A stretch of 64,000 bases of DNA, taken from positions 124,001-188,000 of the forward strand of contig JAAEAF010002594.1 in NCBI GenBank assembly GCA_011037195.1, in the 5' to 3' direction. Both the position numbers and the translations under genes were made by a program. Below are positions 31,752 to 44,582 of this stretch, one piece after another; position 1 is the stretch's first letter, and each line of letters begins with the position of its first letter. The notes beneath the pieces were generated by a model, which saw only the letters and a program-made list of their open reading frames with translations, was not told the DNA's origin and made no database searches. The stretch is from Triatoma infestans (lineage: Eukaryota; Arthropoda; Insecta; Hemiptera; Reduviidae).

Positions 31752-32275
31752 TGTGTAGGAGTGAATGGGGGCAACAGAGTAATGAGATAAAGGAATTGAG
31801 GCGTAGAAGAAGAGAGATGAGCGGCGGTGATCGCGGTTGTATAATCGGCGGATGGTCGCGCAACAACCTGGGCGCGGAAGGTAGAATAGTATGTTGATGG
31901 TGCGGAATATGCAGAAGCCGGGCGAAGGCGCGAATAAAGTGTCATACAATTCACAAGGGCATATAATAAACTATAAGGCGAAATATAAAAGGCGAATTGT
32001 AGAACTGGTGAACATACGGATGCGAACTGCTCTGGTTTTAGAAGAAGAATGAAAGAGTAGACAAGCGGAAGGCGCAAAAAACAGAGAGGGAAAACATATG
32101 GCATAGTGATGCAATAACGGATATAACAGAAAAGAAAAAAAGAGAGAGGAAAGTGGACGGGAAAGAAGGGCTTAGTGATTCTAAGAAAGCGCCCACACGC
32201 ACGGGCGGGCGCGCGCGCATGGGGGGAGTATGGTGCATATTAAGGCACGCACATACCAACCCAACACTATTCAAT
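31490..32275 (-). repeat. GGCG-rich repeat, copy 2
   Basis: Homologous to 24233-25045. Same order on the minus strand: pyrimidine-rich sequence, CGCCTTTTATATTTCGCCTT, many CGCC words, a CA tract (31695-31752), then CACCACTTCAAAG before GTAAGTCGTA (boundary near 31632), then a GCCGCGCAGTCAAATAG block matching GGCGCGCAGACATATAG in copy 1. It starts with a CG-dense patch (GGGCGGGCGCGCGCGC, 32202-32218). A 205-codon minus-strand frame is compositionally biased and does not look like a conserved protein. Confidence 0.6.
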
Positions 32276-32344
32276 AAAAATATTTTTTAGTTTGAACATA
32301 TATTTCTGAATGAAAACTTAATCTCGAAAATTTGACGCGAGTAA

Positions 32345-33060
32345 AGTAAAATCGTGTTGCATAACAAGTTTTTTTTCTTTCTCCCTAGTAAGAGGAAGTA
32401 TTGAGATCGTAACAAATTTTTGGAATTGAGTTTTTACCGGAAATACGTTTCGAGTTTCCCTTAAATACGTAGTTTCACCGAATGGTCTACGTTTGTGTGT
32501 TTGTATGTATGAATATGTGTATGTGTATGTGTATAAAATATTTCAAAAACGAAAAATCTTAGGAAGCTTAAACATGGTATTCCGTTAATAGGGAGCCCAT
32601 TTGTGGCCACTTGTGACACGAAGGTTTTCGAGCAAAATCCATCAAACCGAAAGTGCAACCTTACTAAATGATTATTTTGCGAATTTTTCGCAAACAGCTC
32701 CAACGATTTTCTTTAAACTTCGTACACTATCTTCGTACACATAAATGCCTATCACTTTTATTTGAAATATTTTTCTAGGAAAAAGTTTTTTTTTGGGAGG
32801 GGGATTCTGGGGGGGAACAGTAGCGTCTAGCTTCCCTCTAAAGTACTACTTCAGTACAATGTATGGTTCTGCCATTTTCATAGTATTAATATAGATTAGA
32901 AGCATTGTTAGACTTCCAAATTTGAAGACAGTTAAACGATGACTTCCATACTCGAAACTTCCAAATTCATTAAGTGAAACGATGACCTTAACAGAACAGA
33001 TTTAAAAAAAATATTGTGACTTTTATTTATAATATTTTTTTGTAAAAATCTGAATTTAAG
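32345..33060 (+). repeat. Family H copy, partial
   Basis: Starts near CTTTCTCCCTAGTAAGAGGA and includes the TTTTTACCGGAAATACG block, a TGTGTATG tract, CAAACCGAAAGTGCAACCTT and CAGCTCCAACGATTTTCTTT. The 3' part is decayed. Confidence 0.7.
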
Positions 33061-33296
33061 GATGTTGTGGGATACTTGCTAGTTAGAATAAAATTTCAAC
33101 TACCGCTACATGCTTTATTATTTGACACAGAGGCACTGCCACACATGTTACTTACAAATATATATGATTATCCCTATCACCATCTTTACGTCATACCTGA
33201 CTGAAGCTGTAAACATTTTAAAGCTTTAAACATATATGGTCTATATAAACTACCACGATATACTTCTAATTATTCAGCAGAAGTAGTAGCAATAAC

Positions 33297-33785
33297 TGAA
33301 ATGTTTTGTAGTGTATTTGTAATAGTGTAGTAGCTTGTGGCGTGAGCGGTTTTTGTAAGGGGGCTTTCGTGTATATTCAAAGAGAAGAAAAGTAATAAGA
33401 AATAATTAAAAAAACACTGGTAGATTAAATAAAATATATTCTTTAAAGTTATTTAAATGCTATTCAATAACACAGCAATATGCTTATTAATTTACTGAAA
33501 TTAGTTGGAATAAACACTTATGTTTTAACTTATATCTGGCACTGATTCCTGAAGTGTTCTTCTTCGGTGTCTGTTTCAGACTCTCTTGAAGGCATGTCTT
33601 CTAATTGTTCGTTCAAGTCTTCCCCTGTGAGAAGAAGGGGTAGACAATGCTATCAAGTTCATGAACTCTAAAAGACAATAGTGGTCTTTTACCTGGATAG
33701 TCCTTGCAAGGGAATATTACATTTTTCTTGATATTTTTGATTATTTCAAATTAAGTATATTTTTATATTTCTGGCATACATCACA
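33297..33785 (-). mobile_element. Solo LTR L4, family E
   Basis: 489 bp; the plus-strand left end is TGAAATG, the right end CATCACA; target duplication TAAC at 33293-33296 and 33786-33789. On the minus strand it begins TGTGATGTATGCCAG and aligns with the split LTR at 11457-18467: CCCCTTCTTCTCACAGGGGA, AGTGTTTATTCCAACTAATT and AACCGCTCACGCCACAAGCT. This copy shows what the interrupted one looked like. Confidence 0.75.
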
Positions 33786-33929
33786 TAACCGAAGCCGTTA
33801 GATACATTATGTCTTTGCAACAAGAGAATACTGTAATTTTCACTGGCAGTTTAAGTTTAATTATGAAACAGGGTAATACTGGGACACACTTCAGACGGCA
33901 ATTTAATTAATCCATTTAATTGATCTTAT

Positions 33930-34490
33930 ATATAAAGCAACAAAAGTGGGGAAAAATTTAGTCCTGTGTTGGGTAAAAGCTCATGTAGGTATAAAACATA
34001 ATGAGAAAGTAGACCAATTTGCGAAAACAGCAGCGGAGGAGGGTAACGAGTATAAAATTAAAATACCACCTACTGATTTCCGAAGAAATATAAACATAAG
34101 AGCAACTAAAAAAAATGGCAATCTTCTTACGAACTTAGCAATACTGGAAGGTTTTATAAAAATATTATCCCTACAAGTCGGATTAAAAACCATGGTTTTC
34201 TCATGAAGGATACCCAAAAAAATATTGTACAGTCTTAAATAGATTAAGGAGTAACCATGGAATTTGCGGCAAATATCTTTATAAAATAGGGGAAAAAACA
34301 TAATCTGTACTGTTCAGATTGTGGGTCCGTTGAGGATTTAAGTCATATAATAATGGAGTGCTCTAAATTCAGTATGCAAAGGAAAATAAGGTTTGATGGA
34401 TTTAGCAAAAAATTAATTTTGTCCATTTTTATACTGCTCAGTATTAACCTGAGAAGAAAGTTTATGTATCTATTTATAACTTTTTAAATG
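33930..34490 (+). pseudogene. LINE RNase H and zinc-finger fragment
   Basis: The plus strand encodes KNLVLCWVKAHVGIKHNEKV and DQFAKTAAEEGNEYKI, the RNase H motif W--aHVGI--NE--D-FAK, with the usual Gly of GNE changed to H. After frameshifts the finger YCSDCGSVEDLSHIIMECSKF appears near 34318-34375. Residue usage differs from the intact LINE, so another family of the same general type. Decayed. Confidence 0.78.
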
Positions 34491-35540
34491 ATATTCATGC
34501 ATTGGTCTGATTAAGATCTTAATTTATTGAAGAAAAAACAAAATGGGTAGGCAAGTCTTTATAGGGAGTAAAATTAAAAATAAATATATATTTCTTATGG
34601 CTAATATGGCGAAAGCTGAAGCCAAAAGAAAAAAAAAATGTTAATGAAAATTTACCCATTGCATTAATTACAATATGAGTATTGCCGTGCGAGTGTTCCA
34701 TAGTAGACATTTTTTTTTGGAAGCAGGTAGATGAGATGCATATATCATTGGTATGCATCTATTGATCTCACGAAAGCTTTTAATATGAATCGACACTTAT
34801 TAAAAAAATATTTCTTATTTTTTTTTTTTTTTTTTTTTTAATCAGCTAAACATGTAATAAAATTAATATTTGCATGTAAGGCTGAGACACAATATTGACG
34901 ACTGGCACGACAGAAATTATTGTTCTCCCATAAATACGCAATCTCTTATGAAGCAATTTCGGACTAAATGGAACAGAACAATACATACTATACGCTGATT
35001 CTTGTACACAGTTTTTCACATACTTTGTGAGTTATTGATTGATTCAAACGCAACAGGTACTATTCTCAGTACTATCCAGTAAAAAAAAGTGGGGACATAG
35101 CATGTAACACGATGTGATAACTATTCTATAGAAGACCAATAATATAATGAAATATTTTGTGATTGTATATATATCTCCATTTACACAAAATATCAAACGC
35201 CCAAACATCATAGGAAGTTGCGCAAAAACGGTTCGACCCTTGATCATGTCAATTATCCATTATATACTCTGAATGACTCAATTAAGTCCTTTGTTTGAGA
35301 AAATCACTAATCTAAAGCCTCGAATGTTTTGGCTCTCAGTTCAATCCACAAACTCCTCATCTGCTTGACAAAAAATTTTAACTGACTCTCTCAATTAGTT
35401 TAATCCTTAGTAATTGGTAGAATGAAAAAATATATGTATATCATCGAAACATAACACAGGGAGCAAATTACATAACGTAATATGTTTATTTATAATATTA
35501 AGATTGTACTAAAGCATTGCTAGAATTAAAAAAAAAAAAA
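34491..35540. other. Upstream region with an RT-like scrap
   Basis: Near 34735-34800 the plus strand reads YASIDLTKAFNMNRHLLKKY, like the reverse transcriptase motif A (F-DL-KAFD---H--LL). The rest is AT-rich with a T homopolymer (34819-34839). Nothing else recognised. Confidence 0.4.
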
Positions 35541-35784
35541 ATTTATGGCGCAATAGTCCATAAAAGACGAAATCTTGCCAGACGGCGCTATATTGGGGGA
35601 CGTGTGGTAAGCACGCCACAGTTCCCTCGCCATTTAGTTCTGACCTTCGCTACCAAGGGCGCTATTAACTGTACCTTCCCAATTTTTCTCACAATGCTGG
35701 ATCAACACCGACTTTTGCCCTCATGGGAATAGAACACTTATTCTCGCACCACTTTCGCTAGCCACTAGGCCAACGCGTGAGGAC
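35541..35784 (-). mobile_element. SINE-B copy
   Basis: Read on the minus strand: CACGCGTTGGCCTAGTGGCT at the head, a diverged box B (GTTCTATTCCC), and TGGCGCTATTGCGCCATAAA-type ending. It adjoins a family H copy, as does the SINE-B at 21644. Confidence 0.8.
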
Positions 35785-36185
35785 GCTAGAATTTAAAATT
35801 TGAAGAAAATCCAGTAACGGGAAATAAGTGTGTTTTTTTTTGAGATTTTTGAAATGTTCTCCAAAATGACTATAACAATTTCTAATTAATTATATAGACC
35901 TATCACTTTTTTTTTTGTGAATTTTTTCTAAAAAAGTTGATGACGTTAAACTTTAAGTGTTTCTAGACTTGGTTCAATGTTATTGGTGCTCATTTGTAAG
36001 GTTACTTGCCTGGGTAGTTATTTGTCCTCCCATCACCTCTATCTGTATTTATGTTAGAACAAATGAGTAATATTTACTAGTTTACAGAAAATTTGTCATT
36101 TTATAAGTAATTGTATTAGCAGAAGTAAGAGAAATTGGTGTGAGTAAGTTTTACACCAGATTTTTTTGATACCACAGAGATCAGA
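35785..36185 (+). repeat. Family H, 3' part
   Basis: Contains AAAATGACTATAACAATTTC and ends in the typical tail GTAAGAGAAATTGGTGTGAG then a TTTTACACCAGATTTTTT hairpin arm, marking a family H 3' terminus at about 36165-36175. Confidence 0.65.
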
Positions 36186-36888
36186 AAATTCCAATTCGGA
36201 GAAGTATGTTCTTATCAATTGTAGTTTACCTAATAATAACGCTTCTGAATATGTGGGAATGAGGATACACTTGGGCAGGCAGGCAAACTAAGAACCACTT
36301 CCTAGCTCCATTGCAAATGTTCTCATCTTTGGCTACGAGCAGTTTGAGTTTGAAATCGAAGGTATCTCCACACTAGAAAATTTAGACTTTTATTAACGGT
36401 ATAGAGGTGATCAGGGAATGAGTCAATTGGGAGCCCATTTGTGGCCTAAGGGCAGTCTCTTCTGTACGAATGACCTGTGCTAGAATATACAAAAGAAGGC
36501 ATCTTTAGAAGACAATGCGGTAGAGAAATGCAGGATTGCACTTCATCATTTTGCTTCTTCTTCTCTTCAAAGATACAGAACCTTAAGGGACTTTCAATTT
36601 CTCTTCCATTTTTAAGAGGAAGCACTGTAATGGTGTTAAATTTTGGATATCGTGTTTTCACCGGAAATAAACGTTTTGAGAGCCGCTGAGTCCAAAAAAA
36701 AAAAGGAAAGAAAAATAAGAAATTGTGAGTTTTTTTTTTTTTTACTTATTTGCGATTTTTTTCAAAAAAAGCTCCAACGATTTTCTTTAAACTTTATACT
36801 CTAACTACATATGTAAATAGTTAAGACTTTTCATTGAAACATTTTTCTGGGAAATTTAATTTTTTGGGGTTTTTAGGGGAAAGAGTGA

Positions 36889-37937
36889 GGGTATGGTGCA
36901 ACTTTTCTTTCAAGAGAGGCATGCGTCATAGCGCACGGTGTGAAGAACGAGAGGCATACGTTATTGCATACCTCGTGGAAGTTGAATGGGCCTTTATTTT
37001 CATGACGCAACCACAGCGCACGTAAATTCAACTACGTGGATTTTCGTTCAACATTCTATGCGTCATGTTGATCTCGTTACGTGTTGTGGGATATTTTTAT
37101 AGGTTATTATATTATATAATTAACTTTAAATATTATTTAATTATTGTTTTAATAATAGTTTTATTAGTAATTAATATTATTCAACTATTATTATTAATTA
37201 ATAATATCTCCGACAGCTGATTTCTGCTTATGTCTGTAATCAAGAGACACTTTTATAGAAGATTATCGTCTTCAAACAGTTTTGTGGGATGTAAATTCAA
37301 AATTATGTGCCAACAAAAGTCCGAGAAGTGATGCTTGTTCCGTGGTAATTGTTGGGTAGAGTTCTCAATACCATTATCACTGGAAGTAACTTCTCTCCAT
37401 GGGCCTTAAATAACTTCACCAGTGCTTTCATCCTCGTGATCAAAACTTCCAGGAGATGAATATTGTCTTGCTGCATCCGGCTGAGCCCGGAGAAAATTAT
37501 GAAGCAGAAGATAAGTTTTAACACTATATCAACCACTGTGTCGCAATAACTGTAATTTCTATAGGCTTATGAAAATTTCTGAACGCTGGCACCATCAACC
37601 CAAAAACGTTTTCAACGATTCTCCTTGCTCTTGATAGCCTGCAATTAAATATTCTTTTCGGCGAGCCCTTATTAAGGTCAGTTGCAAATGGTTTCATAAG
37701 AGAGGGCTCGCTGCTTTTTCTCGAGCACTTTTCAAGAACAGGTAACCTGCACAAAAAGTTAATGGCGCTTCTGAATCCATCGATAAAATGCACACTGAAC
37801 GGATGAAGTGTGGACAACAAATTTAGTGCCTAAAGAGGCATGCTCGAAAGGCATGCGCAACGCATGTTGAAATGGAAAGAGAAAGCGCAAGTTGAAAGGG
37901 AAAAAGAAGAAGAAAGCGCACAAGTGTGGACATACCC
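36889..37937 (-). mobile_element. Harbinger-like DNA transposon, decayed
   Basis: Bounded by TGA at 36886-36888 and 37938-37940 (a 3-bp duplication, as in PIF/Harbinger, which usually choose TWA). Terminal repeats share GGGTATGNYNCAMCTT-like ends (left GGGTATGGTGCAACTTTTC; right in reverse GGGTATGTCCACACTTGTG). Internal minus-strand sequence encodes a transposase C-terminal part. Shortened and with frameshifts. Confidence 0.8.
37330..37825 (-). pseudogene. HARBI1-like transposase fragment
   Basis: The minus strand gives IFNCRLSRARRIVENVFGLM and PAFRNFHKPIEITVIAT, then, after a frameshift, TYLLLHNFLRAQPDAARQYS and SPGSFDHEDE. N-RLSRAR--VEN-FG and -LHN-L are hallmark C-terminal blocks of the Harbinger DDE transposase/HARBI1 family, including the region of the last acidic catalytic residue (VEN). 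N-terminal half missing. Confidence 0.85.
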
Positions 37938-38125
37938 TGAGGGTTATGCTTTTCTCTTCTAAAGTATTATTTTAGTTAATTATATGATTCTATCATTTAT
38001 ATGATGATTAATTAGAATTAATGTATTGCTAAAATTTTGAGTTTGAAGAAGAACAGATGACCGTAATTGCGATTTTACTACGTAGTTTTTTTTCTAAGTT
38101 TCTGCGATTTATTCAATGACAACAC

Positions 38126-38785
38126 TGTAATGGAATCGTTTGATGTGTGATTCCTGATGTAGTAGATGTCTTGAAGAGGGCGGAAGTTAGTTGAGAGATT
38201 TTGGAAGTTAGTGCTCGAATAATTAAACGGATTTTATAAAAATAAAATGTATTTGAACAATACTTTGAACGTTAGAAATGGTAACTAATAACTAGCAAAA
38301 TACTTAGTAATAAATAGAAGATAAATTATTAATAAATTAGAATGACTGAAATAACTGAACTAAGATGCACTACTAAAGAATGATAAGTTTGAATATAACT
38401 GTAAATTGCCGCTCGGGTATATAGACATGCTCGTTTGGCCGTAGATGATATAATGATCGTATCGTCGTATAAGATATAATAATCCTCTCGTTGTATATGA
38501 TAGAGTTTATATATTGGTGTTGGCCACACTTACACCAAGACATCTGTCCTAGTGTGCCACCTTGTGCGACCTTCGTAGTTTGCTGACCTTATTTAGGTCA
38601 GTGGCCAATCTTATCGGTGCTCGCTTCTAATGTACAGTATTGAAAAGGCTTTGTTGTTTGTTTGGCCGCGGCATTGTCTTGAAGCCAGGCAGCTGGGTAT
38701 TGCCACTAGTTGTAAATTATTCTTTCTTTGGTGTTTGACATTGCTGTGACTTTGCCGATGTCAATGACTTTGGCATGTCATTACA
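38126..38785 (-). mobile_element. Solo LTR L5
   Basis: 660 bp; ends TGTAATG / CATTACA and target duplication ACAC at 38122-38125 and 38786-38789. On the minus strand TATA-like sequences (AATATATAAACTC, GTCTATATACCC) lie in the first half. Inserted in the family H element. No internal region or partner LTR. Confidence 0.8.
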
Positions 38786-39395
38786 ACACCAAAAGGTTTT
38801 ATTTTATTTTGGTATACTAACTATACACACAGAGACTTATCAATTTTGTTTTGTAAACTTTTTCCCAAGAAAATTCATTTAAAGGATGATTTTGGAGTAG
38901 AAAATCCAGTAACTGGCAAAGTATACATTCCAAGAGAGCAGAGTATCTGTTGAGTTTTATTCTTTCTTCTACCAGAACCTCATAATTCCCATCTTTTTAA
39001 ATTTTCTTTTTTCTGTCTTTCAGTACTTCATACTCCATAAGCAAACAAACCTTACTCCATAACCATACGATTACCTCCTCCTACTAACATTTAACTCTCT
39101 ACCTCCCCTTGACAGGTATCGTTGTCTTTAATTTTTAATGTTCAATTTAATCTTTCAATGTTCTCTTTTTTTTTGTTTTTTTTTTGTATTTTTATATTTA
39201 TGTTGGTTATATTTCGGTTATTCTTCTCATTTATAATTTTTTTTTTTGCTTTCGCCATACAGCTAGCACTATCAATGTGTGATTCTCTGTTTATTAACTT
39301 CTAATAAAATTTAATATCTTACTATAAAAACAGTTATACCTCTTGCTTAAATTAAAGCGTCTTTGTTGTGGTGGTTTGTTCCGCAGAGCTGGAAA

Positions 39396-39750
39396 GCATC
39401 AGAGAAATTTTCCGTGGTAGCCTGCTTCATTTTATGGCCATCGACCGATTTCGGGCGTTCGCCCATCTTTAGGATGCGTTTGTCAGACAGTGTGATAACA
39501 CAGACTTGCACAGAGCAAATTCAGTTTATACATTCCAGCTCCAGCTCAGATTACACTCCAGCTTACACTTCAGATTACACTCCAGCTCCAGCTTCAGTTT
39601 ATACACTCAGTGTATAAACTGAATTTGTTCTGTGCAAGTCTGTGATATCACGCTGTCTGACAAACGCATCCTGAAGATGGGTGAACGCCCGAAACCGGTC
39701 GATGACCACAAAATGAAGCAGACTACCACGGAAAATGTCTCTGATAAAGC
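39396..39750. repeat. Palindromic element with hammerhead-like arms (family P2), second copy
   Basis: Inverted arms related to 11070-11316, separated by a TCCAGCTCCAG-type minisatellite (39527-39595). The right arm (plus, 39667-39704) is intact: CATC-CTGAAGA, a stem GGGTG/CGCCC, then GAAACCGGTC-GATG. The left arm (minus, 39439-39476) has CTAAAGA in place of CTGAAGA and is probably dead. The termini read GCATCAGAGAAATTTTCCGT and its complement. Confidence 0.75.
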
Positions 39751-42320
39751 GTCTTTCGTTATCATCATCCAACACATTCATACACTACACACTCACAAGA
39801 TGCTGGGGGGGGGGTGCTAATCCCGGCTCAATTCGCCCACCAATACCGGTGGCTCCCATTTATGTACAATATTTATATTATGTACATCGTGGAGAAACAC
39901 GGTCCACAAGACCAAAAGACGCCACCTCTGGCCGGCATTGACCTCATTCATACACAACATGCATACGTTACTAACCTAAACGAACGCATTCATGCCAATA
40001 AATACATTTATTCTAATAATTACATTCATACCGATTACACCTGAATTAACTTGCTAAAACTATATTTACTCCATATAAATAAATACATAAATAAATATAC
40101 TCATGTGAGCATATATCCATATATATTACATATATACATATATACAAACCTCTATACATATCCAATATAAATCTACTTAACTAGTCACATTATACATACC
40201 TCTGGAAGGCGGTTCCTACCATCCTTAGTCCCATTCACCCTTCATTCATACTTTTAAATGTTTTTAACGCTTTACATTCATCCAGCAACTGTACACATCC
40301 TGTGAAAATTGTATACAATCTACTTACAATGGATGGAGTACTCAATATTCCTACCATCCTCAAGCCTGAACCTATGATAAAACTATAATACAATCATTCC
40401 TCCAATCATAAATCATCCATTTATCAATATCAGATATAACTTCTAGCTACATGTATTATATTTACTATTCATTTCTACCAAAGATTTCAGCACATACACT
40501 CCTCTCTATAATGCTTCTGTGATTAAACTCTCTGTTGTATCTCACTACATATATGTAATTTCTCATGTAGTTCTCTGAGAAAGGACACCAAAGATATACC
40601 TTACTGTCGATAGAATAAACTTTTAAAGATAAAATGTTATCTTTTTTTTTTTTTCTTTGGCTCCAACCAACCAACATTTTGCTTGTTTCATTAACAAAGG
40701 CCAAACATAACTATTGTTCATACTGAATTGGAATTATTTTCATTAGTGATACCGAAAATTGTTCCAAATAATTAAACAAAGTAATATATTCTACCATTTT
40801 TTTGTTTTACAATTGAAATAATAAATAAATCAAAATACCCACTTCCCCTAGTCATAAATCCTCGTATATTAAAAATTACTTATATTTGCAATTAAAATTT
40901 GATTTATTACGTTCATATATCAATTGTTTTATTTTTTTTCTCATTTCTCATAATTATATTATTTCTTATTTGCATATTAATAATTGCTAATAATAATTAT
41001 TTTTTGAATATCAGAGGTTTATTGATTAAATTTTGCGTAAGGAAACCATTCCTAATTGTATTCTTGTAGGAAAATAAAAATTTTATTTCATTCAATTGAA
41101 TAAAAATTAAATATTTAATTTTTTTTATAATTAGTGAAAAAAGTTATTGTTAATTATCTTAAAATGGAAGTTAAGTTGCTGGGCAGATGTTATTATAAAG
41201 AAGAAAAATATAAAATAAAAATGTGGATTAAATTGTAATGTCTACAATCTAGGATAATCTGCAGAACCATGCCAAACATAGGTGCAATGCGTGGCTTGCC
41301 TAAAGGCGGTGCCGAAATTGTAATAAAACACTGGCCCCCCACCATAAAATATTATGTCTAATTAATTTCATTTTATTTCTGTACATGAATATATTTTTCT
41401 TATATATTATAGATTAAGAAATGAGATCCGGCTTAGTTGACCAACTATGGCTCTAGTCTTTGGAACGATCAGTCTAGATTGTTGATTGATATCAACAATT
41501 ACATCCTACAGCAAATTGGGAAGGCTAGTAACGGTTATTACTCGTATGCTACAATGGGGACCATAACGCAACTGCCCACTCAAATCCCAAGAGAAATCAC
41601 CATCTGCTAGGACTGTTGCGTCTGCCTTTCAGTTTGATTTAGACCTTTTTATAGATATGTATAAACAGTCCTCTGTTTAGGAAATTCACCATAGGGGCTA
41701 TCATATTGTTGATACCTGGCGTACCAATGCTAGATCAGTGCTATGTGCAAAACTTTGACGAGTTCTTAAACCTTCTACCGTTTCTGCGCTAAAGAACACG
41801 AATAGGTGACTATCTTCAAAGTTACCAAAAATCGTATAAAAGCCAGGGCAATTTCGAACAGTGTAAAGCCAACATCTGAAGAGCCTAAAATAAACATCAA
41901 GAAGCCGAAGAATTTTGTCAGATATCTTTCAAGAGCTTACTAACTATGATGCCGTTTATTTTAAATAGCCAAGAGCGTATATTTGTTTTTTTTTTTTTTT
42001 GAAACATGCAACTTTTGTTGGACAATTTATCCTCGTGCCAAGTTGTGGACGCATGTTCGTAAATATAACCTCACCACACATACAGTACAAAGATGGTGAA
42101 TTTATTAGCAGTATATTCGAAATATGGAGTCTCCACCATTCACCATGAGAGCTGGAAACGCCCACTAGTGGGCGGTAGGGCCCAGATTAACCATCACTGT
42201 TTTTAGACAAAGGAAGTGTATTGTTCTTGAAGATTTCACTTTTTCTTTGTAAGTAATACTATATTTCTTTGATGGTTTTTTTATATTTATGTCCATAAAT
42301 ATAGATTAAAACTCTCAAAG
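39751..42320. other. Upstream region, nothing recognised
   Basis: About 2.6 kb. It includes a G run (39805-39813), AT-rich tracts with ATATATAC words near 40100-40150, and unassigned higher-complexity sequence near 41250-41950. No convincing gene or repeat. Confidence 0.4.
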
Positions 42321-42460
42321 AATATACCGTGATAACCTTCTTCATTTTGGGATCATCAAAGGGTTTCAGTCGTTTGCCCATCAGTATTATATCTTGGCAG
42401 ACAAAAGTGATATCAATGGCTTGCATAAGTAAAATCAGCTTACACTCTGTTTATTTGGTG
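42321..42460 (-). repeat. Degenerate P2 arm
   Basis: CCGTGATAACCTTCTTCATT, then GGGTTTCAGTCGTTTGCCCA and TGGCAGACAAAAGTGATATC follow the order of the 39396 element's arm, but the ribozyme-like core is mutated. Confidence 0.5.
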
Positions 42461-44335
42461 TAAGCACTATTTATAAAGATATCTTTCATTGCACTGTGAT
42501 AGAGAGTGAACAGAGAGACAAACTGAACTGACAGAAAGCTGGTGAATGAAGACTTCTTCAATGTACACTAGCGTCGATGATTTTTATATATCCCTTGTTG
42601 AGAGTAGCTGGTTATTTATATCCGATTTACTCAACTCCCCTGCTAATCCTTAACTTCTCCTTCCTGATTCCTAAGGTGGTTACTAGGTAGGCGGATCACT
42701 TTCTCTGCTAAGGATAGATTCTGAACCATTTTGCGGTGCTTTATGATATTGTTGCCAGGCAAGACACGCCAAAATACGTCACAGCAATGCATTATATACG
42801 GATTATTCTTTGATATTTGACAGGCATATATATAGACGCCAATCCAACTTAAATAAATCTTAGACAATCCGTCCACGTAATATTGCTGAAATCTTTTGCA
42901 AAATAAATAAATACTTTTTTTAAAAATTCAAGAAATACATAGCTGTAAATTATAACTTGAGTGTATCTTAAGAAAAATTTGATGTCCTTACGAAAAGAAA
43001 TCAAGAAAACTTTACCTAGACCTATTAGACTAACTGTCAGAAAATCAAACCTGATATTAAACATCAAAGAATGGATATTCTCTAACATATTATAGTCTTC
43101 AGAGACTTACGAACTCAACTTGGAGATGAGCCAATTTTATCGTCTCCAATCTTTGTCGTCTGAATTCTTCCTTTCAATAGTCCAAACTACTTCTCCAGTA
43201 GAATATCCACAATGTTCTAATAATGTGATTTATTAATCCCTGCTTAAGATAAAAAATATTATCTTTCTAATCTCCACTATCTTCAATTGTGTAAGGCAAT
43301 AAATTTTGTGAATTAACATTTTCTGCTTGCGAATTTTGACCTAATTTGATCGTGCTTATCAATTTAAGTGTCCTGACTTTTCACTTTTTTTTTTCTTAAG
43401 TTGTTCTATTACTACATTTAATGTACAAAAATGCACTTAATAAATTTTAGGAAATTACATGTTAAAAAAACGTTTTCTTTTCCGGTATTGTTTTGTTCTT
43501 GAAACTTTGGACCTGGTAGCAATTTTCAAAATGAGGAAGTAAAAATATTACGTAGGTAATTAATAATCCTTTATGAAAATGGAGAGGCAATAAATTATTA
43601 TGGTAATTATTTTGAAATCAAAAGCAGCTTAAATAAGAAGAATTCTTTGAATTGATTACATATTTATATTCATTTGGAAATTTTATTGAAATAACAATAA
43701 TAATATTAAATTAGTATAATACAGGCAATTATCGAAACATTAATTTAATAAATAATACATTGTAAATGTTAATATATATTGACGTCTTACATTACTTGAG
43801 CAAAATAAATTTATTCTATTGAAAATGTATTATTTTTTTTTATTAATTTGATTATTGATAGTTCACAAAGATAGTAACTCTTATGTTGCACAATGGAAAT
43901 TAATAATATAATTTGAAAAATTAATTATTCATGAATTATAACAATACATACTTTATTTTTTTTAATAACTAAACAACAAAACTAAACAAAAAACAAAAAA
44001 AAAAGAGTTTTTTGTGAATTTCGAAATTAAATAATTTTTGTTTTTTATTTATTTTTGAAATAAAGAAAATTAATCTATTTTTATTCAAGGCTCTTAAATG
44101 TTTTACGTAATTATGTTTTAATTGTGATTAACTATCTCACCATTAAACAAACTTTAACAAAACAATAAAACAATATAGATCGCACTAAACAATATGAACA
44201 GACTATACAAAATGAGGGACTCTATATATGTACCTAAATCCAAAAAAAACAAACCAAAAAACTAACAAGTAACATACAAAACATGCCAATAATCCTAAGA
44301 ACAGACAAAATTGCAAGGCAATCCACATGAAACAC
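42461..44335. other. Upstream region, possible LTR-like promoter near 42480-42800
   Basis: The minus strand at about 42585 has TATATAAAAATC followed by a GTCAGTTCAGTTTGTC initiator-like stretch, resembling an LTR, but I could not find matching ends or a target duplication. From 43100 to 44335 it is AT-rich with no features. Confidence 0.35.
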
Positions 44336-44538
44336 TGTAATAAGATCCGAAGAGAGAAATCCAAAGCAGAGATAGAGAAAAACAGTTTCTCCCAGTCTAG
44401 TCTGGCCTTAACTAGTGAGTGAGACTGTCTCTCTCTCTCTCTCTGCTTTGGATCCCTCTCTTAATAGGATCCGAAGAGAGGGATCCAAAGCAGAGAGAGA
44501 GTACTCACTAGTTTAGGCCAGACTAGAGTGGGAGAAAC

Positions 44539-44582
<44 letters not shown>

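Larger units (their letters stand above)
36366..38950 (+). repeat. Family H copy carrying two later insertions
   Basis: Pieces 36366-36888, 37938-38125 and 38786-38950 are consecutive parts of one family H element: a start-like CTCTTCCATTTTTAAGAGGA, TTTTCACCGGAAATAAACG, AGCTCCAACGATTTTCTTTA, then (after the first insertion) GGGTTATGCTTTTCTCTTCT and GAATTAATGTATTGCTAAAA, then (after the second) AAGAAAATTCATTTAAAGGA. A Harbinger element and a solo LTR split it. Thus family H predates both. Confidence 0.7.

Noticed and set aside
43000..43090. Possible upstream receptor exon (phrase CCTATTAGACTAAC resembling the minus strand of an N-terminal motif)
   Set aside because: Translation on the minus strand does not give the expected NYN-LIRP motif and no matching splice sites are present.
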